64,000 bases of DNA from Psococerastis gibbosa. Taxonomy: Eukaryota > Arthropoda > Insecta > Psocodea > Psocidae. Below, piece after piece: positions 43,546-53,514 of this stretch. Each line of letters starts with the position of its first letter. Position 1 is the stretch's first letter. The DNA lies in NCBI GenBank assembly GCA_963971405.1, contig OZ020487.1, forward strand, positions 41,823,039-41,887,038, in the 5' to 3' direction. The notes under the pieces were generated by a model that saw only the letters and a list, made by a program, of their open reading frames with translations, had not been told where the DNA came from and did not search any database. The position numbers were made by a program, and so were the translations under genes.

Positions 43546-43620
43546 CTCCATATTTTGTATATAAATAAGCTCATGACTGAGTCTTTTTGATGACATTAAT
43601 TAATTTCTGGTTCTGCAGCT
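43546..43620. other. Spacer
   Basis: Nothing recognised. Confidence 0.4.
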
Positions 43621-44223
43621 CAGCAGCAGCCCAATCATGGCGATTTGGGATTATAATAATACTAGGACTATGGTGTTTGTTTTAAAGAAATGAATGCAAA
43701 ATGCGCGGGAAATTCAAATTGATAAATTAATACTTTTGATGAGTTTTCAATTTTTTTCTCCCTTATATATGTAGGCACATTAATTAAAATTCTACCTGTA
43801 AATTTGAATACTTATTAGTATTTCCTTCAATTATAAAACAATGCAACCATTCTCATGTATTCCAATATTTTATTAATTTTAATTACCAGCCCATATTTTA
43901 ACACCGTCACGTGACCCGCAACTCTTTTCATCAATTATCATTGATATATACATTTCTCTGTCCTGCTTGATATGCCTTCCATCCGTGTAGACACGAGTTT
44001 CTCATTGCACAGGGTGGATGGCCTATCAAGCAGTCATGCATATACTGTATTGTATTGTCGTTGCATTGAAAATTGGTATCAATGTAAATATTCTGTAATG
44101 TTTTGGAGGAATACATTTTTACTTTACTTTACTTTACCCCATAATCTTGCTGTATTAAAAAATAAACTCCGGTGTTATATAAACCCTGGTATTATAATAT
44201 TCCCATGTCGCCATAATAGGCCT
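43621..44223. mobile_element. MITE-A, near full length with insert
   Basis: CAGCAGCAGCCCAATCATGG at the left; ATGTCGCCATAATAGGCC at the right. Inner blocks GGGAAATTCAAATTGATAAA and TATTTTAACACCGTCACGTG. About 43930-44140 is extra sequence with a (CTTTA)n run and a GATATGCCTTCCATC / GATGGCCTATCAAGC inverted pair. Confidence 0.7.
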
Positions 44224-44279
44224 ACTGAAGGTTGTTCAGGTAGCATTACGTGAGCCAAATCCAGCTAAAAAAGTAATGC

Positions 44280-44440
44280 AAAGCACTCTCATGTAATACA
44301 ATAATTTATTAATTTTAATTTCCCGCGCATATTTTAACACCGTCACGTGACACCTTACTACTGTAGCATTAAAAAGTTAATTCCCAGTATTATATAAGCC
44401 CCGGTATTATAATAATCCTAAATTGGCCAGATAGGGCTGC
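44280..44440. mobile_element. MITE-A right half
   Basis: CCCGCGCATATTTTAACACC and GTCACGTGACACCTTACTA, ending near GATAGGGCTG. Confidence 0.7.
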
Positions 44441-44442
44441 TG

Positions 44443-44683
44443 CAGCCTGATTGGGGCGTTTATAATACCGGTATTTATTTAATCCATTGGTAAACAAGAT
44501 AATTTTATAATGGAAAGTTCTATTCAAAATTTGTTTGTTTACAGTTATAATCCTAGGGTATTTATTTAACCCCGGTATTTATTTAATCCACTGGTAAACA
44601 AGACAATTTTATAATGGAAAGTGCTATTCAAAATTTGTTTGTTTAGAGTTATAATCCTAGGGTATTTATTTAACCCCGGTAAA
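44443..44683. mobile_element. MITE-C with internal tandem duplication
   Basis: CAGCCTGATTGGGGCG, then two copies of a roughly 112-bp block (GTATTTATTTAATCC to ATTTAACCCC). The right terminus is lost. Confidence 0.8.
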
Positions 44684-45004
44684 AGGAGCGCCTTTCGATC
44701 ATTCCCGAAATTAAATTAATGGCAAAATACCAGTACCATTAAGGTGTAGTAAATAGGGACTGTTCTAGCATTGGACCAGGTAATTTTCTAACTGTTAACG
44801 ACATAAATAAGAGGGAAGAGCCGCCAACGGGATGACCCTGGGAATGCTTATTTTTTATTGGCTGCAATTACTATTTACTCATCAAGGTTAATCGTCGCCA
44901 ATGAAGAAGCGTTAGGTAGGTATTTACCATTGGGGGGACTTGAAGGCCTTTATTTTTATTACTGAAGAAAAGGCGCCATCGGAGTGTACCACGAGGGAAT
45001 GTGA
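44684..45004. other. Spacer
   Basis: Nothing recognised. Confidence 0.5.
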
Positions 45005-45010
45005 CTGCCT

Positions 45011-45303
45011 CAGGTGCCGATCTACGGGGGGGGGGGGGGGGGAGCCCCCATTAGGTTCGTCAAAATGTGTAAAACCCCACTATTTCAGTCCTATTTTTCA
45101 CAAATTTTCACCAGGGGGAGACCCCCTTGTGCTCAGGTGTATTAATTACCTATAATATAGAACCCTTATTGTTCTGAAAATTCGTAAAAGTAAAACCCCA
45201 ATATTTCAGCCCTATTCCTCAAAAACTTTCCCCCGGGGGAGACCCTCGGGCCCCCTTTCATATATTAGCCCCTTCCTTGGTCTCATTCTAGATCTGCGCC
45301 TGC
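45011..45303. mobile_element. hAT-like element with G/C runs
   Basis: CAGGTGCCGATCTA, 17 G (45026-45042), two tandem blocks with CACTATTTCAGTCCTATTT / CAATATTTCAGCCCTATTC and CCCTCG-type ends, then TAGATCTGCGCCTG. Confidence 0.55.
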
Positions 45304-45362
45304 TGACTGTGCTATTTTTCAAATTAAAATGCGAAGAAAATATTGATCGTAGGCTACAGTAA

Positions 45363-45502
45363 GGCGCTTATTCCATCAACGTCAATAGTGATAGTAAATG
45401 TAGTATTGCCGTGGTAGCAGACATTAAAGACAGTCTAAAAATGTCTGATACCACGTCAATACTACATTTACTATCACTATTGACGTTGGTGGAATAAGCG
45501 TC
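45363..45502. mobile_element. Foldback MITE, Harbinger-like
   Basis: GGCGCTTATTCCATCAACG and near complement at the right end. Arms include CAATAGTGATAGTAAATG. Flanks TAA / TTA. Centre GTGGTAGCAGACATTAAAG. Confidence 0.75.
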
Positions 45503-46200
45503 TTATAATCAGAAAGGGGCCGCTGAGGAGTGCGAAGTGACAGGCCGCAAGGGCTCCAAACAGACACGCGAAAAATATTATTAACGAACTAAATTAAAAG
45601 CTACATATGAAAGTAAATAAATATTAAAAGAGGAAAAGAAACTTAAATTTAGTCGCCAATTCTATTGCTGTATTTTGCAGCCACGACGACATTATTTTGT
45701 TTACTGAACTAGGCCTAAAGCCAAATTCATTTAAAGAAATTTTATTTAACCTAAAAAGCCATCGCGGGGCTGTAGATCGTTATCAATATGGAGGCTAGTG
45801 GGCCTGCACAAGATAAGAACGCAATTTCGCTGAGTGAAGGGCCTGCACATGCTAAGTACAGAGTTTTGACCGGGTCCAGGTATCCGTTCTGCTATGAGAA
45901 AAATTGTTTTTCTTGACTTTACATTATATTGAGTCGAACCTTTGCGACATTTTACTACATTCTAAGCATATACATGGCAGCCCCCTCCTCTGCGAAAAAA
46001 TTCCAGGTAATCCCACTAAATAAAAGCCACGGGAAAAGGAAGGAAAATATTAACATGTGCGTAATTCTCACGGGCGGTGACCGGGTCAATCTGAGAGGGA
46101 GAGAGGCTGTAAGCACTTTACCCAATGTATGTCCAGAGTGATACTGCAGGCTTTTTTTAAAATTATTATTTATTTAAAAAAAAAAGCTACCACTCCCTAT
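45503..46200. other. Spacer
   Basis: Nothing recognised. Confidence 0.5.
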
Positions 46201-46310
46201 ACTTCTTCTTGGGGGGTTTCCTGAACTAGCCCGGGTCGGACGCTAACGCCTTGAGCTCGGCCATTGTTTTTCCTCTTGCTCCGGTGAATTGTCCCCTCCC
46301 CAAGGCCGGG
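46201..46310 (-). pseudogene. LINE-D fragment
   Basis: GTCGGACGCTAACGCCTTGA and GCTCGGCCATTG (reversed ALASDR and MAEL codons). Confidence 0.6.
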
Positions 46311-46403
46311 GCCAGGGGGGGGGCGTGGTCCAAGGGGTCCGGACCCCCTCTGAAAGAAAGGGCATTACACTGGATAGAATTTACTTTCATGAATACAATA
46401 CGT
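46311..46403. other. Spacer with G run
   Basis: G run near 46315-46323 and GGTCCGGACC. Possibly a hAT remnant. Confidence 0.3.
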
Positions 46404-46612
46404 AAATAAATAAGGACTTTTTATTGTTTCTATTTCTAAGCCAAGTAAGCGGAGTTAGGGCTATAAAGCCCTCTCTTACACTCAACTAGGATGGCTAGGA
46501 CCGCCTGCTTTACATGCCCTCCGAAGCATGGCAAGAAAATGTAGCCAGTGTTGGACTCGAACCAACAACCTTTCGGGTGAAAGTCAGAGTCCGTACCACT
46601 ACGCTACATGTC
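46404..46612 (-). repeat. SINE-1, best minus-strand copy
   Basis: AAATAAGGACTTTTTATTG tail, ACCGCCTGCTTTACATGCCC body, box B GGACTCGAACC (46553-46563) and box A CGTACCACTACG. Confidence 0.8.
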
Positions 46613-47243
46613 TTATTGGTTTTGGTCCCTACCCAAACAAAAACCTGGGCACGGCCTTGCTTCTCCCTATACAATTCCTGAATTTTCAAATCAGAAGCAC
46701 TTTGCATGTGTACATATACCCATAATTATTGGGTTCCATTTCTAATTTAATGCAATATGGGCACAAGCGCACATTGCTTGTTTTCAGAGCCGAAATTTTC
46801 AAGCTTCCGCGCTTTTTTAAAGCACGATATGTAATTCTTTATCTTTCATTAACATTGGGATATAAGACGATAGTACCGTATGTAGATAGGTGTATCTAAT
46901 TAGGTACGTACATTAGTGCAGCGTAATGTTGATAACCAGAGTGTAGCTAAGGTACGTCTAGCAGTGATGCAGTCAGTTTCATATTACGTCATAACGGTAC
47001 CGGTTCCATTATCAAGAACCGCACAATCACGATTTTTAAGGTCGTCCTTACTGGAAGATGTACGTACATTGTTGTTGAAAACACCGGCAATTTGGATTAA
47101 ATGTTTTTATTACCCCACCATCTGCGTTTTAGATAAAGGTGATATAACATATCAGGTTAGAGAGTGTTCAGATTGGGCTATGGTTAATTGAGCGTAAAAA
47201 TACCATAAATATAAAACAGGACAGAATTTTCATATTCTTCTTC
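46613..47243. other. Spacer
   Basis: A 91-codon plus frame at 46916-47191 has no recognisable motif. Confidence 0.4.
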
Positions 47244-47500
47244 TTCTTCTGGCTCTACAGCCCTTTTGGTCTTCTAGACCACTCGCGACGCTCCACCGGT
47301 TGCTTTCAAATTCCTCTTTTCAGTTTAGTTCCTGCATGGGTTTGTTGCACGTAAAAATATCATAAATATATAATCATCTCCTTTGTCTCCTTCTTCTAAC
47401 TCTACAGCCCTTTTTCGTCTTTGGCCCTCTACACCACACACGACGCTTCTCCATCTACGGACTCCCAACTGGCGGAGGTTGGTTTCTAATTAGTGGTTCC
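47244..47500 (-). repeat. Retroelement tail, duplicated
   Basis: CTTCTTCTGGCTCTACAGCC (47250) and CTTCTAACTCTACAGCCC (47390) start two related roughly 100-bp blocks; on the minus strand each ends with GAAGAAG. Confidence 0.45.
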
Positions 47501-47689
47501 AGTTTTGTGGTCGTCCCTGCAGTTGTTTCCCGGCATACATTTTGTTCTGTACTTGGTCTTTTGTCATTCTTATAACATTCCCATCACGGGAATTCCCAAA
47601 GGCGCCCCTCTGAACCACCAATAGAATGTATGTATAAAAAATGTAACATCGAATGTCAAAATTTAATTTATTCATTTCATTTACTTATG
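47501..47689. other. Spacer
   Basis: Nothing recognised. Confidence 0.4.
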
Positions 47690-48266
47690 TCTTATAACAG
47701 CGGTTACCAAACTTTTCCTATCGCGGTCCCCCAAAATTTGTAAAATGATCCGACTGTAAAGTACCAAAAATCAGAAGATAAAAAGAGCATGGATTTCTCA
47801 CGCTAACCTAGCTTTAAAAGTCTGTAATAACGTTTTTACATAATAATATTTATTTAATGAGAAAAATGAAATTGTAATTTTTCTTGTTCAATTTTCAATA
47901 TGCTCGGTTCCATTTCAGAGTCATTCAGCCTGAAATCTGAAATCGAGGTGCTCTCTAACTGCTGATGCCTGTATTTCTGAGTTTGGTCCGACCACTAGCG
48001 AGGCACAGTACCGTAGCCACTCTACTCTACATTGTGAAGCTGCAGAAAAAACTTTTTGTTAATGTAATAAAATGAATATTACATGAGACTGATTCATGCC
48101 ATAATTCGAAAATTCATATTTTGAACTTTTTGGTACCGGCAATGCAGGAAAAAAATTTAAACCTGATATTTCATCAGCCCGCGGACCCTCGGGGGTCCGC
48201 AGCCATGGACCCGTCGCGGCCCCCTGGGGTTCCGCGGACCACACTTTGGTAGCCACTGACTTATAA
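47690..48266. mobile_element. hAT (Charlie-like) non-autonomous element
   Basis: Element 47698-48258 (561 bp): CAGCGGTTACCAAACTTTTC at the left, ACTTTGGTAGCCACTG at the right. Flanks TCTTATAA and ACTTATAA (7 of 8). GGTCCGCAGCC and TTCCGCGGACC near the right end. No transposase frame. Confidence 0.85.
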
Positions 48267-48271
48267 CATTG

Positions 48272-48375
48272 ACTTCGATAGCGCAGGTGGTAGCTTGATT
48301 GTACTTGTGCAAGTCTCTACATGCCTTGTGATCGGAGACGTTTTGTAACTCAACACGGGTTCTAACCTACAGAGT
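48272..48375 (+). repeat. SINE-3 fragment
   Basis: CAGGTGGTAGCTTG, GTGCAAGTCTCTACATGCC and ACTCAACACGGGT. Confidence 0.65.
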
Positions 48376-48409
48376 TTTTATTTTAAGTTTTGTTATAGAT
48401 AGTATTTAA

Positions 48410-48660
48410 GTTAACATTATGGGTTAATTATTGTAAGAGTGGGCCGAAAGACCCAAAATTCGCCCATATCGACTTCGATGGCCAGGTGGTAACGTGCTTG
48501 CACTTGTGTCGTACTCATAGGTACTGTAGGTAATAACCTACAGAGGCGACTGAAAAGGTCAATCGGATACATTCATTAAATTGTTTGTATGCGATTTATC
48601 TTTTATAAAAAAAAAAAAATATGGAAAATAAAGACAATTTTCTTTCTTTCTTTCTTTCGG
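48410..48660 (+). repeat. Retroposon-6 split by SINE-3
   Basis: Left part to CGCCCATAT (48469), right part from ATATGGAAAATAAAGAC (48619) to (CTTT)n. ATAT is duplicated at the break. Confidence 0.8.
48470..48618 (+). repeat. SINE-3 with poly-A, full insertion
   Basis: Head GGCCAGGTGGTAACGTGC, body CGGATACATTCATTAAAT, tail of 13 A. tRNA-like box A; box B weak. Confidence 0.75.
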
Positions 48661-49576
48661 ATACATTCATTAAATAGTTTGTGATTAACCTTATATTAAA
48701 AATACGTTCCAGTCATGTTACACTTCTACAGTTCCAGTATACAGTATACTTCTGAATCCAGCATACAGCAGGCTCGGTAAGAAATCCAACAGTCATGTAT
48801 GTGTCAATACAGATCACAAGGAAGAAATATTGTATACCTGTGTGACATAGTCATTTCCTATACTACAGATTGCATGCTATTGTGATAGTATAATAGCACA
48901 CTTATATGCTATCTATTCAATATACTAATAACCTCTTTCTTTTTAATTGCAGGTACGTTGCTGAGATGATACCTGTAAACATAGTCTGACAAGTACAATA
49001 CTAATAGCGGTGAGATTATTAATTATTAGTCACTATAAAGTTATTATGCATTGTATGGGCCTATCTAATTGATGGCTATACAGTTATAATATTAGTAATT
49101 ATGCATCTAATTGAACAGATCTGATTTTCGGCTTCAGCAGCAGCCCGTCCCAAAAGCCGCAAGCGTCAGTAAATAGTGAGATTTAAGGAGGGTCCCACTA
49201 TCACATGAAAAGTCTCAGGAATACTCTACGGCAACACCATGTATTGTTAGATGACGGTTAATATCGGGACCTGACCCAAGGTCAGGAATAGTCCAGGTGG
49301 TAGACACTTGATAGTGAAACTGAAGTTCAAAGTTTGGGGCTCAAAATAAACGGAAAAATTACCGTCTGCCCGAGTCCACCCCTAATGGGTACTTTACCAT
49401 AGTAGGTAAGGGGAAAACGCGGCTTTCAGGCATGTTACTGACCACAGAATCCCTAATAGAGCAGCGGCGAGGAGAGAGGACTAGACAAAACGGAGTTTCT
49501 GTCTCGTTTTCGCATAGTCATCTTAAATTGAGTTGTATACCGTATACATCTCTTATTTCTTTTTCTTTTTTTTTCT
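48661..49576. other. Spacer with a SINE-3 3' piece
   Basis: GGATACATTCATTAAATAG at 48659-48677 is SINE-3 tail; the rest is unrecognised. Confidence 0.45.
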
Positions 49577-49745
49577 TTTTTTCTTTAAAAAAAAGGTTAA
49601 TCGCATACAAACTATTTAATGAATGTATCCGATTGACCTCTTCAGTCGCCTCGCTAGGTTATTACCCGTGTTGAGCTACGACACGTCTCCGATCGCATGG
49701 CGTGTAAAGACTCGCACAAGTGCAAGCACGTTACCACCCGGCCAC
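49577..49745 (-). repeat. SINE-3 copy
   Basis: GCATACAAACTATTTAATG, TACCCGTGTTGAGCTACGAC, CGTTACCACCCGGCC: full-length reversed copy with poly-A. Confidence 0.8.
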
Positions 49746-49768
49746 TTTATATTCACGACTGGAGTGAC

Positions 49769-49870
49769 GTGATGAAGCAGTGGAAATCCGGGATGATAGG
49801 CCTGAAACGTTCGGAAGTACGCGTTCAGAACGGCCACGGCCTATCATCCCGCATTCTATTGCTTCGTCAC
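49769..49870. repeat. P2 short palindrome
   Basis: GTGATGAAGCAGTGGAAATC ... GATGATAGG paired with CCTATCATC ... GCTTCGTCAC. Centre has CTGAAACGTTCGGAAGT. Confidence 0.75.
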
Positions 49871-50006
49871 TTTTTACTCATATTAGGCACCTTCGTGTGG
49901 GTTCCTGCCATCATTCTAGGCACCACCAGCGAGAATGCTTATCCGCAGTAGTTCAACATGGTCCACTGAGAGTCAGTATGTACGAACCCTTGAAGGCACC
50001 ACCAGG
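49871..50006. other. Spacer
   Basis: Nothing recognised. Confidence 0.4.
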
Positions 50007-50211
50007 TATAGTCCACGCAAAATGAGAAAAGTGTGGACATGGAATGTTTTGATCCTGTGCAACTCTGTAAAAATATTTCTTGCACCATTTTGTGTTACCT
50101 TGTTGCATTCGATGCAAGGCATAACAAAAATTGTGCAAAGAATATTTTTACAGTGTTGCACAGGATCAAAACATACCATGTCCATACTTTTCTCGTTTTG
50201 CGCGGACTATA
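50007..50211. mobile_element. Palindromic MITE with TA flanks
   Basis: Element 50009-50209: TAGTCCACGCAAAATGAGAA and near complement at the right; arms of about 95 bp run through TTTTGATCCTGTGCAA. TA on both sides suggests Tc1/mariner type. Confidence 0.75.
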
Positions 50212-50744
50212 CGACTAAACCTTGTACAGCCCTCTCTCTATACAGTCCACAAAGCTCTCCCTCTACCAGTTCTCAGGCATTGACTCTAATTTGTGCCGCG
50301 GTTATTGCGTTTTACGATAGCTCAGACAATAATTTGAAGTAAGTAAATTCAAAACCAAGCTACTTCACTATTCACTGCAAAAAGTTTGGAGTAAGTAGAA
50401 AAAACTTTTTTTCACTTTCACAATGAAATTGAAAAGGTTCTAGCCTGCTTCAAATATACTATGATATGATAATCTGCTAATATATGCATTGTTCCACCCA
50501 CTTCATCGTATAATAGACCCCACACGCCCAATGATTTTACAGTGACACAAAATGAATCAGGTATACACAATGTACATACTGTAGATTAAAACAAGGGTCA
50601 AGACCTTCCTTCCGGGTTGAATCCAGCTTGTAAACACAAGTAGAAACAATGGGAAGGTTGTGAGATCATATCATTTCTTTCGATTGTAGGAATCAACGGC
50701 CTTGCGTCCAAACACGGAAACTACAATGTAATGTGCTTTGTGTG
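50212..50744. other. Spacer
   Basis: Nothing recognised. Confidence 0.5.
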
Positions 50745-50930
50745 AAGTCAAGTGGTTCGGAATCCACTATAATCAGGAGGTCCACCCTGTTAGTCAACTC
50801 CCCTTTCCCCGAGGTGAAAGAGTCTGCCCTAAGGGTGCCTCAAGTTTAACAAACAGACTCACTCCCCCCACCAGGCTGACAGGGTTGCTTAAAGCAGAAA
50901 TGCTGAAAGCAGGCGTTTGAAACAACAACT
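50745..50930 (+). repeat. R350, 3' half
   Basis: From AGTGGTTCGGAATCCACT to GAAAGCAGGCGTTTG. Confidence 0.8.
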
Positions 50931-50937
50931 TTGTGTG

Positions 50938-51115
50938 AAGCAGTAGAATCCGGGATAATAGGCCGTGGTCATTCTGAAAGTGTACTTACGTTTCGTCAGC
51001 ATCTGCGGTTTACATCTTCAGTGGAACGGCGCAGACTTCTAAGATTGTATCTCGTAGGATAAGCAGCAACTGTTCCAAATTCAACTGCTTCATCACGTAA
51101 CTCAAGCCGTGAAAG
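50938..51115. mobile_element. P2 partial copy
   Basis: GCAGTAGAATCCGGGATAAT, ACGTTTCGTCAGCATCTGCG and CATCTTCAGTGGAACGGCGC. The minus strand keeps core CTGAAGA and GACGAAACG, but stem II (GTAAAC/GCTGAC) no longer pairs and the right arm is mostly deleted. Confidence 0.65.
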
Positions 51116-51294
51116 CCTTTGTAATTTTATGAGCTTTGTGTTTTGAAAACAAGGCCCGACTGACTATTTCAGTTACATTTTCCACATTTACCCCTGTATT
51201 CCCCCCCCCAGATTTTTGAAAGCCAGAACCCCAGATACCCTGGTTCCAAATTGACTTTCAAACACACACTGCAAACAGTGCACTGGTCTCCTTA
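51116..51294. other. Spacer
   Basis: C run near 51200-51208. Confidence 0.4.
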
Positions 51295-51450
51295 GCAGAG
51301 ACGGAACCAGCCTGTTGCGGGGGGGGGGGAGTTTTGGTTTTAGAAAAAACATGTAGTATCAATTAAAGTAGAGCGTAATAAATTAACTTACAATAGATTT
51401 ACTAAATGATTGGCTACCCCCCCCCCCTGCCCCTTTGTATCCGTTCATGT
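51295..51450. mobile_element. hAT-like G/C-ended fragment
   Basis: GACGGAACCAGCC, 12 G, ... 13 C then TTTGTATCCGTTC. Same layout as 32.17 kb. Confidence 0.45.
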
Positions 51451-51499
51451 TCATTAGGCTATTAATTCGGTAAAACTTACTGTCACTCAATGTGATAAC

Positions 51500-51687
51500 T
51501 TAGGCCCGATCCGATGATGATACTTATTATTAAATTGACGCTTTTAAATCATGTTATTATTTTTGTTGTTATTATTGCATAGGATGAGGAAGTTAACCTA
51601 TGTAAGCCGATGCAATAATAATGGCAATAAGATGAACAATATAAGCGTCACTTAAAATGATAAGTATAATCGTCGGATGGGGCCTTA
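51500..51687. mobile_element. Harbinger-like MITE, TTA duplication
   Basis: Element 51503-51684: GGCCCGATCCGATGATGATA and near complement at the right, arms through TGACGCTT / AAGCGTCA. TTA on both sides. Fits PIF/Harbinger (TWA target, GG termini). Confidence 0.8.
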
Positions 51688-51886
51688 GCAAAGTTTATTT
51701 TAATTTTATTTATTTATTTTTATTATAGAACCTCAAACACATACACACAAACAAAAACACAGTCAGTTGTTTTGACTGTTTTATAACACTTGACGATGGC
51801 TCGAGCCGAATCCAGCAGTATTTGTATTTTTGCATGACGTAAAACTTTACTAAATTATTTTATATTCACAGTGAATACGACTAACA
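51688..51886 (+). repeat. P1-related remnant with hammerhead-like hairpin
   Basis: TTGACGATGGCTCGAGCCGA at 51790-51809: core TTGACGA, extra T, GGCT/AGCC stem and GAA, then degraded. Downstream GACGTAAAACTTTACTAAAT recalls the 22.4-kb arm. Confidence 0.45.
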
Positions 51887-51887
51887 T

Positions 51888-52130
51888 TGTCGGGTATAAA
51901 AACAGATTTTATATTGTAGCTTCTCCTTGTGAGAGTTTCCTTGGTGACTTCGTGAAACTTGGAGAACATCATGAGTAGAGGAAGAAGAACGCACTGATCC
52001 ACAGTAAAATACTTTAATCATCAGACTAAGTTAGTCTGGTGATGGATTTTATCCGAAACCGGTCACTATTAAAGTATTTTACTGTGGATCGTTGCGTTCT
52101 TCTTCCTCTACTCATGATTGTAGCTTCTGC
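51888..52130. mobile_element. P1 palindrome
   Basis: Arms 51971-52018 and 52068-52115 (ATGAGTAGAGGAAGAAGAAC ... and complement). Left flank TTCCTTGGTGACTTCGTG matches 37.1 kb in reverse. The loop has AGACTAA/TTAGTCT and the hammerhead-like motif. The minus strand shows a second CTGATGA core fragment at about 52018-52024. Confidence 0.7.
52032..52068 (+). ncRNA. Hammerhead-like ribozyme motif, best stem set
   Basis: TAGT (stem I), CTGGTGA core (A6 is G), extra T, GGAT-TTT-ATCC stem II, GAA, ACCGGT self-complement, C (GTC triplet), ACTA closing stem I. Compare 37.0 kb, where stem I is TAT/ATA. Confidence 0.55.
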
Positions 52131-52399
52131 CGTGAATCGTGATCCTATTCCCGTACGGTATTGTAGAGAATTAAGCACTCTGCAGAGCTGCATGCAGGTT
52201 ACTAGTGGGGTCGCAGGTGGCGGTGGCGGAAAGCCACCAGATATGATGTGAATATAACGAATAAGCACCAGCATAATTGGGGGGGGGGGGGGTGTGGTGG
52301 CAAGTCTGGTGGTGCAGGCTTGTCTATAAAAAAAAGTAGCCCGAGGATGACTATGTGACGGGGCGAATTGTTGCCACCACTAAATAAGCAGCCACTACA
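52131..52399. other. Spacer with G run
   Basis: G run at about 52279-52292. Nothing else recognised. Confidence 0.4.
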
Positions 52400-52640
52400 A
52401 GGGCACTCTTTCGTCCTGGGGTTAGGCCCTGAAGGCTGAGGAGTTCAATGAAGATTCAACGGCATAAGGATGCAGAAGGCAACGGGAAACCACTGCATTA
52501 CAATACCCTAGTACAGTCCTCATGACTAAGTCCATTCGGTACTCTACATTCGTGACTTCCTTTTGGGGAGTCCGAAGTACGGTATCTACGTGTCTACGAT
52601 TGCCATGATGATCGCAATTCTTCGATAGAAGAAGCACTCA
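52400..52640 (+). repeat. SINE-5 with LINE-A tail, interrupted
   Basis: CAACGGGAAACCACTGCATT, about 75 bases of other sequence, then ATTGCCATGATGATCGCAAT, TCTTCGATAGAAG. Three copies fix this body-tail order. Confidence 0.7.
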
Positions 52641-52669
52641 ATGGATAAGTTGATGAAGCCCTTTGTAAC

Positions 52670-52860
52670 TCCAATTGTTGCTACATATATTTTAAAGAAT
52701 ATTCGCATACAAACAATTCAATGAATGCATCCGAATAACCTCTTCAGTTGCCTCTGCAGGTAATACCTGTGTTGAGTTACGACAGGTCACCGATCGCATG
52801 ATGTATAGAGACTCGCACAAAATACGAACAAGTTACCACTATGTCATCGAAGTCCATATA
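52670..52860 (-). repeat. SINE-3 copy
   Basis: CGCATACAAACAATTCAATG, ACCTGTGTTGAGTTACGAC, AAGTTACCACTATGTC. Confidence 0.75.
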
Positions 52861-53229
52861 TAAGTACCATATACAAATATCCCTCTACGGAACTTCTTAC
52901 TGGCTGGCAGCCTGTCTATAGCTAATCCAAGGACAAGAAAAGGAACTATAAAACAGGCGTCAATGTGAGTTATGTTGCCCATTACACTGTGAAATCTTTC
53001 AGTTACTACGAGCACTATATGCCTTTTATTAAGTACCTTCCGAGGTTCGGTCTATGGTCTTCAAAAGGTACTTCAGCATAGTTCATTCACAACGTGCGTC
53101 CAAAAGAAGAGCGACTATCTTTCATCTTGACGTGAGCTCAATCCTTTTGTGCGTGATATGTAGATTGGTAGATGTTGACCATGAAATATGGTACCATACG
53201 GTATATTTTATTATTTTCATAGTTTATAG
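52861..53229. other. Spacer
   Basis: Nothing recognised. Confidence 0.5.
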
Positions 53230-53395
53230 GCAAGGCCGTACCCAGAATGTTTGTAGGTGGGGGGGGGGGGGGGGTTGTTATATGTGTCAGAACGGATGAA
53301 TTTTAACCACGATGCATGATGTTATTTTTTCAAATCTATCTGGTGAGGGGGGGGGGGGGTGAATCCCCCTGCCCCCCCTGGGCACATTCTTCTTC
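53230..53395. mobile_element. hAT-like element with G runs
   Basis: GGCAAGGCCGTACCCAGAAT, 16 G, interior TTTTAACCACGATGCATGA, then G and C runs and CCTGGGCAC. Confidence 0.45.
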
Positions 53396-53514
53396 ATAGG
53401 TGTCCCAAAGGAACCAAAGAAGAGAGCTTATGGAGCTTCTATAGAGCTGCATCGCATTGGCCCATCAGCCAAGCTAGATGGGACTAAGTCATAAGCCGAT
53501 GTTCTTCCTCAGTA

